Program-made: the position numbers and the translations under genes | NCBI GenBank assembly: GCA_019694835.1 | Contig: JAIBBE010000261.1 | Coordinates: 1-23,961, forward strand | DNA: 23,961 bases | Direction: 5' to 3' | From: Fimbriimonadaceae bacterium | GTDB taxonomy: Bacteria > Armatimonadota > Fimbriimonadia > Fimbriimonadales > Fimbriimonadaceae | Notes under the pieces: model-generated | The model's input: the letters and a program-made list of their open reading frames with translations, nothing else | What the model was told of the DNA's origin: nothing | Databases searched by the model: none | Shown: positions 1 through 8,180 of the stretch, piece after piece | Layout: every line of letters begins with the position of its first letter | How positions within the stretch are numbered: position 1 is the first letter of the stretch

Positions 1-519
1 GCGTTTGCGGCCATGCCGCCCTATGTCCTGGCCGTGGTCTTGCTGATGCTATTCGGGGCTGCGCTCAGATGGGTGCCGATGCTTTTCAACCCCGACAGCC
101 CGCTATCGTGGTTGCTGCCTGCACTTGCTCTGGCGACCTATCCGATATCCATCGTCCTCAAGCTTTTTCAGCAGGAGTTGGCGCTCGCACCTGCTCAGCT
201 CTATGCGATCAGAGCCAGGGCGTACGGTTTTTCACCGCGTGAGATCCTCATCACCGAAACATTGCCTAACGTCTTGACTCCCTCGTTGGCCGCGTTTGCA
301 AACAGTTTGGCGTTCTTTGTGACCGGTACTTTTTTCGTCGAGGTCGTTTTCGGAATCACGGGCCTGGGAGGGCTGACCTACGAGGCCATACGCAACAAGG
401 ATCTGCCGCTGCTAGTAGGGCTGTGCGTAGTGTTTGCGGTAGCTGTCACGCTCATTTCCGTATTCCTGGAGCTGGCTATCACCATCATCAATCCTCACCT
501 GCGCCAGCGCCATGCGTGA
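1..519 (+). CDS. Dipeptide/nickel-type ABC permease (DppB-like), 5' end outside window
   Basis: Inner-membrane permease subunit of a peptide/nickel/opine-type ABC importer. The frame is open from the first base, so the true start lies upstream; the ATG at 13 is probably internal. Several hydrophobic helices are visible. The cytoplasmic EAA loop that docks the ATPase is recognisable around codons 70-95, as an ARAYGFSPREIL stretch followed by LPN, and is followed by the family-typical GLGGLTYEAI segment. It overlaps the next permease by 8 bp, the usual DppB-DppC arrangement. The substrate cannot be told from the sequence, and the binding protein and ATPases are not in the window. Family call is firm; substrate is unknown. 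Confidence 0.88.
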   Translation, partial: AFAAMPPYVLAVVLLMLFGAALRWVPMLFNPDSPLSWLLPALALATYPISIVLKLFQQELALAPAQLYAIRARAYGFSPREILITETLPNVLTPSLAAFANSLAFFVTGTFFVEVVFGITGLGGLTYEAIRNKDLPLLVGLCVVFAVAVTLISVFLELAITIINPHLRQRHA

Positions 520-1318
520 GAAGATTTCCAAAGGTATTCCCTTCGCATGGCTCACGCTCCTTTGCGCCGGCGCTGCGGTAGCACCGCTCGTATTTCCCGA
601 CCCGCTTGCCGTGGACCTCAGCCACGTGAGCAGATCCTTTCAACTGGAGCATCTTCTCGGAACGGACGAACTGGGGCGTGACGTCTTATCGAGGCTCTTG
701 CACGCTGCGCGTGCCACGCTTTTCGTAACGGTTGGGGCCACGTTGCTCGATATGCTGATCGCGACCGCTGTCGGTCTCGTCGCGGGCTACCACGGCGGCT
801 GGCTGGATCGGGCACTCGTGGTTGTCATTGACCTTTTCTGGACGGTTCCTTTCGTGGTCTTCGTCGTCCTGGTCGTGTCGCTCACAGGTGTCAGCACGTT
901 GAGTCTTATCTTTTCGATTGCTGCCATCAACTGGGTTTCGGCAGCCCGCGTAATCAGGGCTGAGGCGGTGCGCCTGCGGGACCAGCCCTTCGTACGTGCG
1001 GCTCAAGCTTTCGGTTTTTCTCCCTACTGGGTCATCGCCCAGCACATCCTCCCCGCGCTGGGCCGGACGGTTGCGGCGCTGACTGCGTACACCGCCATCG
1101 AAGTGCTTACCCTCGAAACCGGGTTGGCGTTCATCGGTCTGAGTCTGCCGGCACCGACGCCAACTTGGGGCGGTATGCTCTCGGACGGGTTAAATTATCT
1201 GGATTCTGCGTGGTGGCTGGTGTTCGTCCCCGCAGGAGCGATCACCTTCACTTTGATCAGTCTTCAGTCTCTGGCACGCATTTTTGAAGGTAGTCATCAC
1301 GGCTATGAACGTCAGTAG
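512..1318 (+). CDS. Dipeptide/nickel-type ABC permease (DppC-like)
   Basis: Second permease subunit of the same importer, 268 aa, slightly shorter than typical DppC proteins. It shows the DppC signature GTDELGRDVLSRLL near residue 50 just before the transport domain, five to six hydrophobic helices, and an EAA loop (RAAQAFGFSPYWVI then ILP) near residues 160-180. The ATG at 512 overlaps the upstream stop by 8 bp, indicating translational coupling. The ATPase genes that often follow DppC are absent: the next gene is a methyltransferase whose start overlaps this stop by 14 bp. Either the ATPases lie upstream or the importer borrows another system's ATPase. Confidence 0.9.
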   Translation: MREKISKGIPFAWLTLLCAGAAVAPLVFPDPLAVDLSHVSRSFQLEHLLGTDELGRDVLSRLLHAARATLFVTVGATLLDMLIATAVGLVAGYHGGWLDRALVVVIDLFWTVPFVVFVVLVVSLTGVSTLSLIFSIAAINWVSAARVIRAEAVRLRDQPFVRAAQAFGFSPYWVIAQHILPALGRTVAALTAYTAIEVLTLETGLAFIGLSLPAPTPTWGGMLSDGLNYLDSAWWLVFVPAGAITFTLISLQSLARIFEGSHHGYERQ

Positions 1319-2114
1319 CATCGCCAAGGCTAGCGACAGCAATCCGAATCCGGATTGCTATGAATCCCTCGCACCCTACTACGAGGAGATTTACGCGAAC
1401 ATCGACGCCGACGAAACAGTTCGCCAGTGGTGGCAGTTGCTGTGTGAATCGCAAATCGTCACGGAGCATCCTGAGAGGTTGCGCCTGTTAGATATCGGGT
1501 GCGGACCCGGCTGGCAGTTGAAGGCGTGGCGGGAACTCGGGTTTGCCGTCAGCGGGGTAGATTCGAGTTCCACTCTGCTGGCTTTGGCTCGTGAGCGTCT
1601 TGGTCCTTTGGCAGATTGCGTCGACCTCTATCGGGCAAATATCCTTGAACCGCCATCACTGCCAGCCGGCATGTCGTACGACGTAGTGGTAAGCCACTTC
1701 AATTTTTTGAATCTATTCTCTCCTGAACAGCGGGACCGTTTGTTCATGTCGGTGGCCTCCTTGGTTCAGCCTGGGGGGGTCTGGATCGCCGATTTCGCCG
1801 AGCCGCGCTCTCCGCTGGAGCCGATCGAAGAGCGGATAAGCGTGTCAAAGGGTGCCCTGGTTCGGAAAGGGGAATTTAATAATCGCCTCGGGTGCTTTGA
1901 GCAACACTGGGAGGGGCCTGCCGTTGCCTGCCACGAGCGCTACTGGTTTGGACATGGGGCGCAAGCGACCGCCCTGGCTTCGCGAACGGGATGGGAGTTG
2001 TGCCTTCGCAAGGCCTGGCATCCCTACGCGCCCGAGGGTCCTTGGCAAGACCCCAGTAATTATGATGAAGTATTGGTCGACGTCTATCGGCGGTTGGAGG
2101 GGGAGCCGACATGA
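1305..2114 (+). CDS. Class I SAM-dependent methyltransferase
   Basis: Cytoplasmic methyltransferase of about 269 aa with a Rossmann SAM-binding fold. Motif I is LLDIGCGPG with Asp63 and glycines 65, 67 and 69; the ribose-binding acidic residue is Asp86 in SGVDSS. A later DVVVSHFNFLNLF strand and PGGVWIADF match motifs II/III. The N-terminus (YESLAPYYEEIYANID) is typical of small-molecule methyltransferases. A TTG at 1284 is also possible; ATG 1305 is preferred, giving a 14-bp overlap with the permease and leaving GAAGG upstream. Its stop overlaps the next ATG (ATGA), so it is probably co-translated with the 897-aa protein. Substrate unknown. Confidence 0.85.
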   Translation: MNVSSIAKASDSNPNPDCYESLAPYYEEIYANIDADETVRQWWQLLCESQIVTEHPERLRLLDIGCGPGWQLKAWRELGFAVSGVDSSSTLLALARERLGPLADCVDLYRANILEPPSLPAGMSYDVVVSHFNFLNLFSPEQRDRLFMSVASLVQPGGVWIADFAEPRSPLEPIEERISVSKGALVRKGEFNNRLGCFEQHWEGPAVACHERYWFGHGAQATALASRTGWELCLRKAWHPYAPEGPWQDPSNYDEVLVDVYRRLEGEPT

Positions 2115-4804
2115 GATGGAGCATATATCGACAAGAACTGGTACTGTTCAACGCCAAACATAAGAGGCTCCGGCTCCTTTATGAGCAAAGCGATGCTGAC
2201 CGAGAGCAAGGTAATGCGGACAAGACGGAGTTCGCCCCTTATCGACGCCAGTTGCAGCAAGTCTTGGATTCGCTTCGCGATGTACTCGAGGCATCGTTGC
2301 CTCGGGGGGCCGAAGTAGATATTCCTCGTAGAGATCCCAACTCACAGCAAGCAGTCGAGTTCAAAATCGAGCTCCCCGAAGGACTGCGAGAGGGGCGTGG
2401 GCGCGACGTATTCTTGAAATGCTTGGAGTACTGCAGGGACGAAGTCCTGCTGCCAGAGGCGGTGAGTCGCGAAAGCGATTCTATCAAGTGCATTAACTGT
2501 CTGCTGGAGCATTTTCGGCGGGATGATAGCCCAAATTGCTACGACAGCAAGTCGGATACGGCGCAAAACAAGAAAGCATTTAGCGTTTCCGGCTTGTTGC
2601 ACTTGGTCTCCAGTTTGCCAATTCTGGCTCACTGGGACATGCCCGGGATTTTCTCGCCAGTGGCGAAACCTGGGTTTGAGGAAACTACGCTGCTAAGTGC
2701 CATCCGGCAGCTTATGCTTCCGGTGTATGCAGCTATGATAACCGCGTATCCACCCCAGGTTGAGCGACGGGGTAGTGGGATCCTGACGCCAAGCGAAAAG
2801 CTACTTGGCTATGAGTGTAGAGTCAGGGCCTGTTATTCAGAATCGTTGCAGTCAAATGCACCTCCAATGTTTATCAGGGAGGGTGACTTTTTTGATTACT
2901 GCCACGTTCCAAGAGATATTGAAGTTTTCCTATATCAAGTTTACGGCATACTGATCGATGCTGTCCAAAAGTCGCTGGCGGGCAGCGCCGTCAGTAGTGA
3001 TGGGCCTACTTATTTATACTACCTTGCTTACCCGATTAGGACATCGGTGGGGCGAACGCACTTCTGGCATATTTGGTTGCGCCCCGAAGAGCCTTGCCAA
3101 GGCACCCTTGAACAATTATGGGCCTCCTGGTGGCCGCTGCACGAACGCTTTCTGGACTGGCCTGCCCGCCATGCATGGCTTGCGGCAGAACTCGAACAGA
3201 TTGACATCGCCTACGCCCAGGGGGCAATGCTGCGTGACATACACGGTTTGGGACAGATAGCCGGTGACATACGTCCTCTCGCGAATGGGCTGGTATGCGA
3301 GCATGGGCACCTGCTCTTTCCGGCATCTTGTTTCTGTGCGGATGGGCGTAGATGGGGATATTCGGCGTATCAACTTGAAGGGGTGGCATTGGGATCCAAG
3401 TGGACAGATTCGGAGTTGGAGTCAAGTATTGCCTGTGACTCCTGTCGAGTGTCGAATGGAAATAGCAAAACATCCTCACCTTCTTTCCATCCAATCGTGC
3501 CCGACATGGCGTCTCGCATACAGGAAAAACTGCTGCGTGCGCGTTACTCTCGGCTTGTTGACCAACAACGATTTCTTGCACAACAAATGTTCGTCGCCCA
3601 CCAACATGTGCTTGACGAACAACAGCAGTTGGTCAAAGAGGCGCGCCGGCAACTATTCGATCGAATTCAGAAGTTAGTCCCACTTGACGCTACGCTACAA
3701 GAACAGATCGAAAGTGATTCCTGGAAAAGCGCTACTGTTATCGGGGAAGACGAAGCTGTCACACTGAATGACAAGAAAGTTGTTACGGCAGGGCAAATCG
3801 CGAGCCTCCTATTTGGGGTGTGCGAAGACATTCTCAATACGAATCACCACTCACGCTTGCTAGCTCTCTTCGGAGGGGGAGCGCAAGTTGTTATATCAAG
3901 CTTACTAGAATTGCCCCCTGTTAAGGTATGGACCCACGCAGCGCCAGCAGAGGAAGAGGCACGATGGCGTCTTCCAGAGGCCGCTAACTTACTCAAGAAG
4001 AAGGATCGCGTGGTTCAGGATGTCGTTCGCGTTATGCAGGAAAGCGTAAGCGAACATTCGGGTTGTGGCGATGCCTGTAAGTACGCGACCGACTTGGCTA
4101 CTCACTGTAGCAAGTTGCTTTCTTCCCTGTCTGGTATCGTCGGCGACGTTGATGACAATCCATTCAGAGTGATTTGTCAAGCATTGGATAAACTAAAAAG
4201 GAAGTCTACAGACTTCAGCGATGGTTACTTAAGTTCATTGCTTGACGGCCGCATTGAGATAGCGTCCGTTTCCGGCAGTTCGCTTTTCCGTTCAAGCCTG
4301 CCACCAAGTGTGATCTTGCCAGGCTGCCTGATTATGGACCTTGTTGGGGACATCTGTAAGTTTAAGACGGCCAATTCTGCACCCAAGTGCTATCTGTTCG
4401 CATTGCCGAGGGCAGAGCCGGAACCTGGCGCTGTAGCCAACCCTTGGAAGCCTGTGCTGTATAGAAACTTTGCTGCGTTTGCTTACTCATGTGACGATCA
4501 AAGCGATTTGTTTTCCCGCTCCGTTAACGTATTCCGAAAGCTCGGTAAACATCTGGAGAGACTTGGCGGGCACTTTGTGCTGGCATTCAAAAACAAACAA
4601 AATGCTTGGCACTGGAAGAGAATCGCAGGTATGGAGTCAGATTCGTGCGAGCGGGATGAGTGGCCATGGTCTCTCCACGAACAGTATCGGGGAGATGGAG
4701 CCACTTTCGTGACCGCCATAAAGGAGGCGCACGATGCATTGTTCCAAAGCAACAATGTGGTTCTTCTAATAGTGTTCGATGGATGGTACATGCGAGACGA
4801 GTGA
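2111..4804 (+). CDS. Large protein of unknown function with Cys cluster and coiled-coil segment
   Basis: I do not recognise this 897-aa protein. It has no signal peptide, no convincing membrane segment, and no Walker, kinase or nuclease motif I could identify. Visible features: a charged helical N-terminus (about 1-130); a middle region rich in Trp/His/Tyr (about 280-390); a Cys/His cluster at C396, H398, H400, C407, C409, C442 and C445 that could bind zinc; a Gln-rich probable coiled coil at about 474-525; and a C-terminal alpha/beta-looking segment ending in VVLLIVFDGWY. The start has a strong SD (GGAGGGGGAG) and overlaps the methyltransferase by 4 bp. GC is clearly lower than in flanking genes (rows near 3541 and 4501 are about half G+C), suggesting separate acquisition. 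Its position before two receiver-type genes suggests a sensor or scaffold, but that is inference. Confidence 0.8.
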   Translation: MRWSIYRQELVLFNAKHKRLRLLYEQSDADREQGNADKTEFAPYRRQLQQVLDSLRDVLEASLPRGAEVDIPRRDPNSQQAVEFKIELPEGLREGRGRDVFLKCLEYCRDEVLLPEAVSRESDSIKCINCLLEHFRRDDSPNCYDSKSDTAQNKKAFSVSGLLHLVSSLPILAHWDMPGIFSPVAKPGFEETTLLSAIRQLMLPVYAAMITAYPPQVERRGSGILTPSEKLLGYECRVRACYSESLQSNAPPMFIREGDFFDYCHVPRDIEVFLYQVYGILIDAVQKSLAGSAVSSDGPTYLYYLAYPIRTSVGRTHFWHIWLRPEEPCQGTLEQLWASWWPLHERFLDWPARHAWLAAELEQIDIAYAQGAMLRDIHGLGQIAGDIRPLANGLVCEHGHLLFPASCFCADGRRWGYSAYQLEGVALGSKWTDSELESSIACDSCRVSNGNSKTSSPSFHPIVPDMASRIQEKLLRARYSRLVDQQRFLAQQMFVAHQHVLDEQQQLVKEARRQLFDRIQKLVPLDATLQEQIESDSWKSATVIGEDEAVTLNDKKVVTAGQIASLLFGVCEDILNTNHHSRLLALFGGGAQVVISSLLELPPVKVWTHAAPAEEEARWRLPEAANLLKKKDRVVQDVVRVMQESVSEHSGCGDACKYATDLATHCSKLLSSLSGIVGDVDDNPFRVICQALDKLKRKSTDFSDGYLSSLLDGRIEIASVSGSSLFRSSLPPSVILPGCLIMDLVGDICKFKTANSAPKCYLFALPRAEPEPGAVANPWKPVLYRNFAAFAYSCDDQSDLFSRSVNVFRKLGKHLERLGGHFVLAFKNKQNAWHWKRIAGMESDSCERDEWPWSLHEQYRGDGATFVTAIKEAHDALFQSNNVVLLIVFDGWYMRDE

Positions 4805-4809
4805 CGTTT

Positions 4810-5388
4810 ATGAAGATATTGATCATTGATTGGCGCAAGAGAGGCGATGTGATAAGGGACGCGCTCGCTGCGCGCGGTCACGCGGTTACGCTTACCCGGC
4901 ACGTGGATGGATCGACAAATCCTGACACCCTAACTATCTGGAATGCAGAGACGAAAGCGCGGTGCGACAAGTATGTCGCTTCCCTTGTCCCTGACCTCAT
5001 ACTGCTCCATGTTGGAAATGATCAACTACAGTGGAGCCGGTGTCTTAAGGAGTGCTATGGCGGCCATGTTGTTGTCTGCTTTACCGGATTGAATGAACCC
5101 CCTACTGAGGTGCTGGAGGAATGCAGGAACAATCCGAAACATTGCTATTGCGCAGTGCGATTCGACACTCAGTATAAGGACATTCCAGCTTGGGAAACGT
5201 CTTCGGAGGGGCGCTTGGTTCTTCAATTTATCGAGAATCTGCTAAATGATTTTCTAAACGCGAAGCATGTTCTGCAACAATTCGATGCTGACCTTGAGGC
5301 GAGCCTAGAGGCGCTTTACGTAGCGCTGAAGAAAAGCACTCCCAGTGACGAACTCCTGCAGCTGCGGGAGAAGCTGCTAGGCTCGTAG
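4810..5388 (+). CDS. Degenerate response-regulator receiver-like protein
   Basis: Small cytoplasmic protein of 192 aa with a receiver-like start: strand MKILIID, a helix, then PDLILLHVGND where a receiver would have its phospho-acceptor strand. Only one acidic residue (D7, followed by W8) remains of the usual acidic pair, and His67 occupies the expected Asp position, so Asp phosphorylation is unlikely. The C-terminal 60 residues are helical (FIENLLNDFLNAKHVLQQ onward). ATG 4810 is chosen; an in-frame GTG at 4801 would overlap the upstream stop as GTGA and is a real alternative, as neither has a strong SD. It sits between the 897-aa gene and the 705-aa receiver gene, so a protein-protein adaptor role is plausible. 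Homology is by pattern only. Confidence 0.65.
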   Translation: MKILIIDWRKRGDVIRDALAARGHAVTLTRHVDGSTNPDTLTIWNAETKARCDKYVASLVPDLILLHVGNDQLQWSRCLKECYGGHVVVCFTGLNEPPTEVLEECRNNPKHCYCAVRFDTQYKDIPAWETSSEGRLVLQFIENLLNDFLNAKHVLQQFDADLEASLEALYVALKKSTPSDELLQLREKLLGS

Positions 5389-5408
5389 CCGTTGGGGCGA
5401 GAGGAGGC

Positions 5409-7526
5409 ATGGTGAGGGTATTTGTCATAGATGACACAGGCTCATCCCTAGAACCATTAGGGAAAGCTGCCGGGGAGGACTGCGACATCTATTGTCTTGA
5501 CGATGTCGTCTATCAGACCAGCGAGTCTGTTGACAAATTCTTCGGCCGCATCCTGACGGACAACGTGTGGCATCTAACGCCGGGTCGCTCGTTGCCAGCA
5601 GGGTGTTTTACGGAGTTGGCACCGACGGATACCGTCGCGATCTTCGTCATCCACGTACATGCCAAAATCACAGCAAACTCTTATCGTCAATCGCAAGACG
5701 GAGTGGAAATACTGAAGCATATTCGCTTGACAGAAGAACTCGGGCACCTGCGAACTGCGCACGTGGTGTTGTGCTCGTTTGAAGATCCGATTGCTTTGCT
5801 TACACGCAAGCCGGGAAACCTGATCATTTTGTCAAGGGGAACAACTGTACTCAGATTGCCGGATAGCCAACGAGAATTGGAACAGCGTGGATACTTGGCT
5901 GCACGGGCAGAGATCAAGGCTGAGATTAGCCTCGAAGCCTTTGCTCCTTACGTGCGTTGCGACTTCCAAGAAGTGGATAGCGCGCATCAATTTTCCAACT
6001 GGTGGGGGTTGCGGCAAATCGCGATAGCGAGGCATATGCTCAAGAAGACATCGGCTATCGTGGTCCCTGAGGCTGTCAAGATTGAGCTCGGGAAGCTGCG
6101 AAACAAGAAGATCCAGTTTCTTTTTGGGCACGACATCATTGGCGAGACGGCCGATAACTGGAAGAAGCCGTCTCAGCGCCACGAGATCGTCTATATCGAC
6201 GACGAGGAAGGCTGGGGGGCGACGATACCACCGGCGTTGCGGGAAGATCTAGGGAGCGATTTGACGATTAGGTACTGCTTGCCGCCCCTAGTAGAAGGAG
6301 ACGTGTCTGAGGGTACGCCGGGCGGCCGCCAGACGATATTTGATAATCTTGGTGCGCTAGAGGAATGGGTGAGAACGACGGTGATTGGCGAGGGTCATGG
6401 GCCCTCACTTGTGCTCCTTGACTTGCGCCTCCTTGGCGGCAGTGAAGTAGACGTGCCGGTTGAGAATACCTCAGGGGTCAAGATTGCCGAAACAATCCGA
6501 CGCCTGCATGCTGGTCTTCCTATTGTCATGATGACAGCATCCAACAAGGCGTACACATTCAAGACTGCAATGAAGCACGGAATCGACGGCTACTGGATGA
6601 AGGAAGGCGTCGGTGAGCATGCCCCGAAAAGTGGGCCGGCCAAGAACTATATCGAGTTACTGAATTTGATCTCTACGGCTCTGGGAACAAAATATCAGTT
6701 CTTAAGGGCGTATTCGAAAGCAGTTGAGGACTTGAAGGCGAAGCGCACGGATTCGCTGTGGTGGGTAGGTTGGCAATGGCCAAATAATGATAGTACGTCT
6801 GGCCAGAAAGATTCAGTGATGATGGTGGTGGACGGAACTGTAACCTTGCTGAGGGAGTATCTTCGCCTGTTCGAGATGAAATATGGCTTTATGGGAGAGA
6901 ATGCGGCCATCAAACAGAGGCTGCTTTCTGCGCTGATGGTGGAAGCGGGAAAGGTAGTCGAATTAGTTCACGATATACCGATCAAACTAGGGCAGATCGA
7001 GCAGCGCTTGGAGCAGGTGCGGCAGGATAGGCAGAAGCTGATAGTGGGCCTAGGAGAGGCGAAGAGGGAGATGTCCGGTTTGAAGTCGACGCTGAAATAC
7101 GAGGAGAAACGGAGATCAATGCAGGTGGGTCGTCTGAAGTTTTCACTGGAGCGGGCACGACAGAAGGTGCAAGACTTGGAGCGTAAGTTGGAGGAACTGA
7201 GGAAGGCTGAAGCGGAGCTAGAGCAGGAGCGAGGTGATACGACCATTGCGTTAATTGCGAAACCTCGGAATGACGCACGCGGGTATTTTCTTTATCAGCA
7301 AAGGAATGCTGCTGCGCATGCTCGCACCGAAGCCAAAGGATCGCCGCAGATCGAGTTTGCCCATGTGCAAAGCATGCTTTCTGGTGTTGTGACCTGGCTG
7401 TCGGAGCCTATGCCAAAGAATGGCGGGATTCTTGATTTTGGTAAGAGAGGAAAATCGGAGATAGAGAATGTCCAGATGTTCAATGAACTGAACGGAAACG
7501 GTACATTTACCCCCGCTCCCCGATAG
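5409..7526 (+). CDS. Long receiver-domain protein with coiled coil and C-terminal HEPN-like motif
   Basis: A 705-aa signalling protein, probably cytoplasmic. The N-terminal ~230 residues look like a degenerate receiver (VRVFVIDDTG at the start). A complete receiver follows: acidic D264/D265, phospho-acceptor D338 in LLDLRL, T376 in MMTAS and K398 in WMKEG. D265 to D338 is about 30 residues longer than in CheY-like domains, and the Lys is followed by EG instead of Pro. Residues about 523-615 form a highly charged coiled coil. Near the C-terminus, R632-N-A-A-A-H637 matches the Rx4H signature of HEPN ribonucleases and lies in a plausible helix. The AGGAGG at 5402-5407 is only 1 nt from ATG 5409, so the in-frame GTG at 5412 could be the start. 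No DNA-binding output domain is seen. Receiver call strong; HEPN call tentative. Confidence 0.78.
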   Translation: MVRVFVIDDTGSSLEPLGKAAGEDCDIYCLDDVVYQTSESVDKFFGRILTDNVWHLTPGRSLPAGCFTELAPTDTVAIFVIHVHAKITANSYRQSQDGVEILKHIRLTEELGHLRTAHVVLCSFEDPIALLTRKPGNLIILSRGTTVLRLPDSQRELEQRGYLAARAEIKAEISLEAFAPYVRCDFQEVDSAHQFSNWWGLRQIAIARHMLKKTSAIVVPEAVKIELGKLRNKKIQFLFGHDIIGETADNWKKPSQRHEIVYIDDEEGWGATIPPALREDLGSDLTIRYCLPPLVEGDVSEGTPGGRQTIFDNLGALEEWVRTTVIGEGHGPSLVLLDLRLLGGSEVDVPVENTSGVKIAETIRRLHAGLPIVMMTASNKAYTFKTAMKHGIDGYWMKEGVGEHAPKSGPAKNYIELLNLISTALGTKYQFLRAYSKAVEDLKAKRTDSLWWVGWQWPNNDSTSGQKDSVMMVVDGTVTLLREYLRLFEMKYGFMGENAAIKQRLLSALMVEAGKVVELVHDIPIKLGQIEQRLEQVRQDRQKLIVGLGEAKREMSGLKSTLKYEEKRRSMQVGRLKFSLERARQKVQDLERKLEELRKAEAELEQERGDTTIALIAKPRNDARGYFLYQQRNAAAHARTEAKGSPQIEFAHVQSMLSGVVTWLSEPMPKNGGILDFGKRGKSEIENVQMFNELNGNGTFTPAPR

Positions 7527-7535
7527 GACGTACGG

Positions 7536-8180
7536 GTGAACGACTATTTGTCTTACGTCGCCAGTTTCTACGACGCTAGAGCGGAAGATTACGAGTTGGC
7601 GTTCGCCGCACAGCCGTTTGAGTTCCGCGCCAAGGATTTCTTGGAAAAAACCGCCGAGGGCGGTATGAACGTCCTCGATGTCGGCTGCGGACCAGGGCAT
7701 CTCACTGGTAATCTGCCAGAGTCTGTTCGCGTAGTGGGAATAGATATTTCGGCACAGATGATCGGGAAAGCCAAGGCCGGGCGGCCGTCAGGGCAGTACT
7801 TTGTACATGACTATTTGATGCCGCTTCCGTCATCGCTCTGTGATTTTGATGTCATCCTAGCAAGCGGCTGCTTTGACCTTTGTGATGACCTCAACAAGGC
7901 TCTGCAATTAATAGGCAAGATACTCAAGAAGGGTGGGCTCTTCTATTTCACGATTCTCGAACGTCGAGTGGCGGTACCGCATCAAGCTGCTGAAACGGTC
8001 AACGCGAGGCCGGATCAACCAAACCCAATTTCGCTTTGGCTGTGGACCTTTCAGGAGGTTGCCACCGCACTGGGGGACGCATGCTTGTCTCCAGTTCGAT
8101 ACGAATACGCTCCGGGCTGCAAGAGTCGAACGCTTAGCGTGGACTTCTTTTATGGTTATTGGATAGTCACAAAGAGCTGA
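7536..8180 (+). CDS. Class I SAM-dependent methyltransferase (second copy in operon)
   Basis: A 214-aa methyltransferase. Motif I is VLDVGCGPGH (Asp48, glycines 50, 52, 54); the acidic ribose contact lies in VVGIDIS, and a DVILASGCFDL strand matches motif II. The start is GTG 7536 with AGGAC six bases upstream; the next in-frame ATG would remove the N-terminal helix, so GTG is favoured. The N-terminus (YVASFYDARAEDYE) resembles that of the upstream methyltransferase, so both may act on small molecules, though the two are too diverged to be a recent duplication. Only 9 nt separate it from the 705-aa gene. Its last 14 bases overlap the 3' end of the convergent minus-strand gene. Confidence 0.85.
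   Translation: MNDYLSYVASFYDARAEDYELAFAAQPFEFRAKDFLEKTAEGGMNVLDVGCGPGHLTGNLPESVRVVGIDISAQMIGKAKAGRPSGQYFVHDYLMPLPSSLCDFDVILASGCFDLCDDLNKALQLIGKILKKGGLFYFTILERRVAVPHQAAETVNARPDQPNPISLWLWTFQEVATALGDACLSPVRYEYAPGCKSRTLSVDFFYGYWIVTKS

Noticed and set aside
2111..4804. Histidine kinase identity for the 897-aa protein, since receivers lie downstream
   Set aside because: No H-box and no N, G1, F or G2 ATP-binding boxes could be found.
4660..4809. Upstream extension of the degenerate receiver frame into the 897-aa gene
   Set aside because: The extension translates to Arg/Ser-rich shadow sequence; the receiver-like strand begins exactly at MKILIID (4810).
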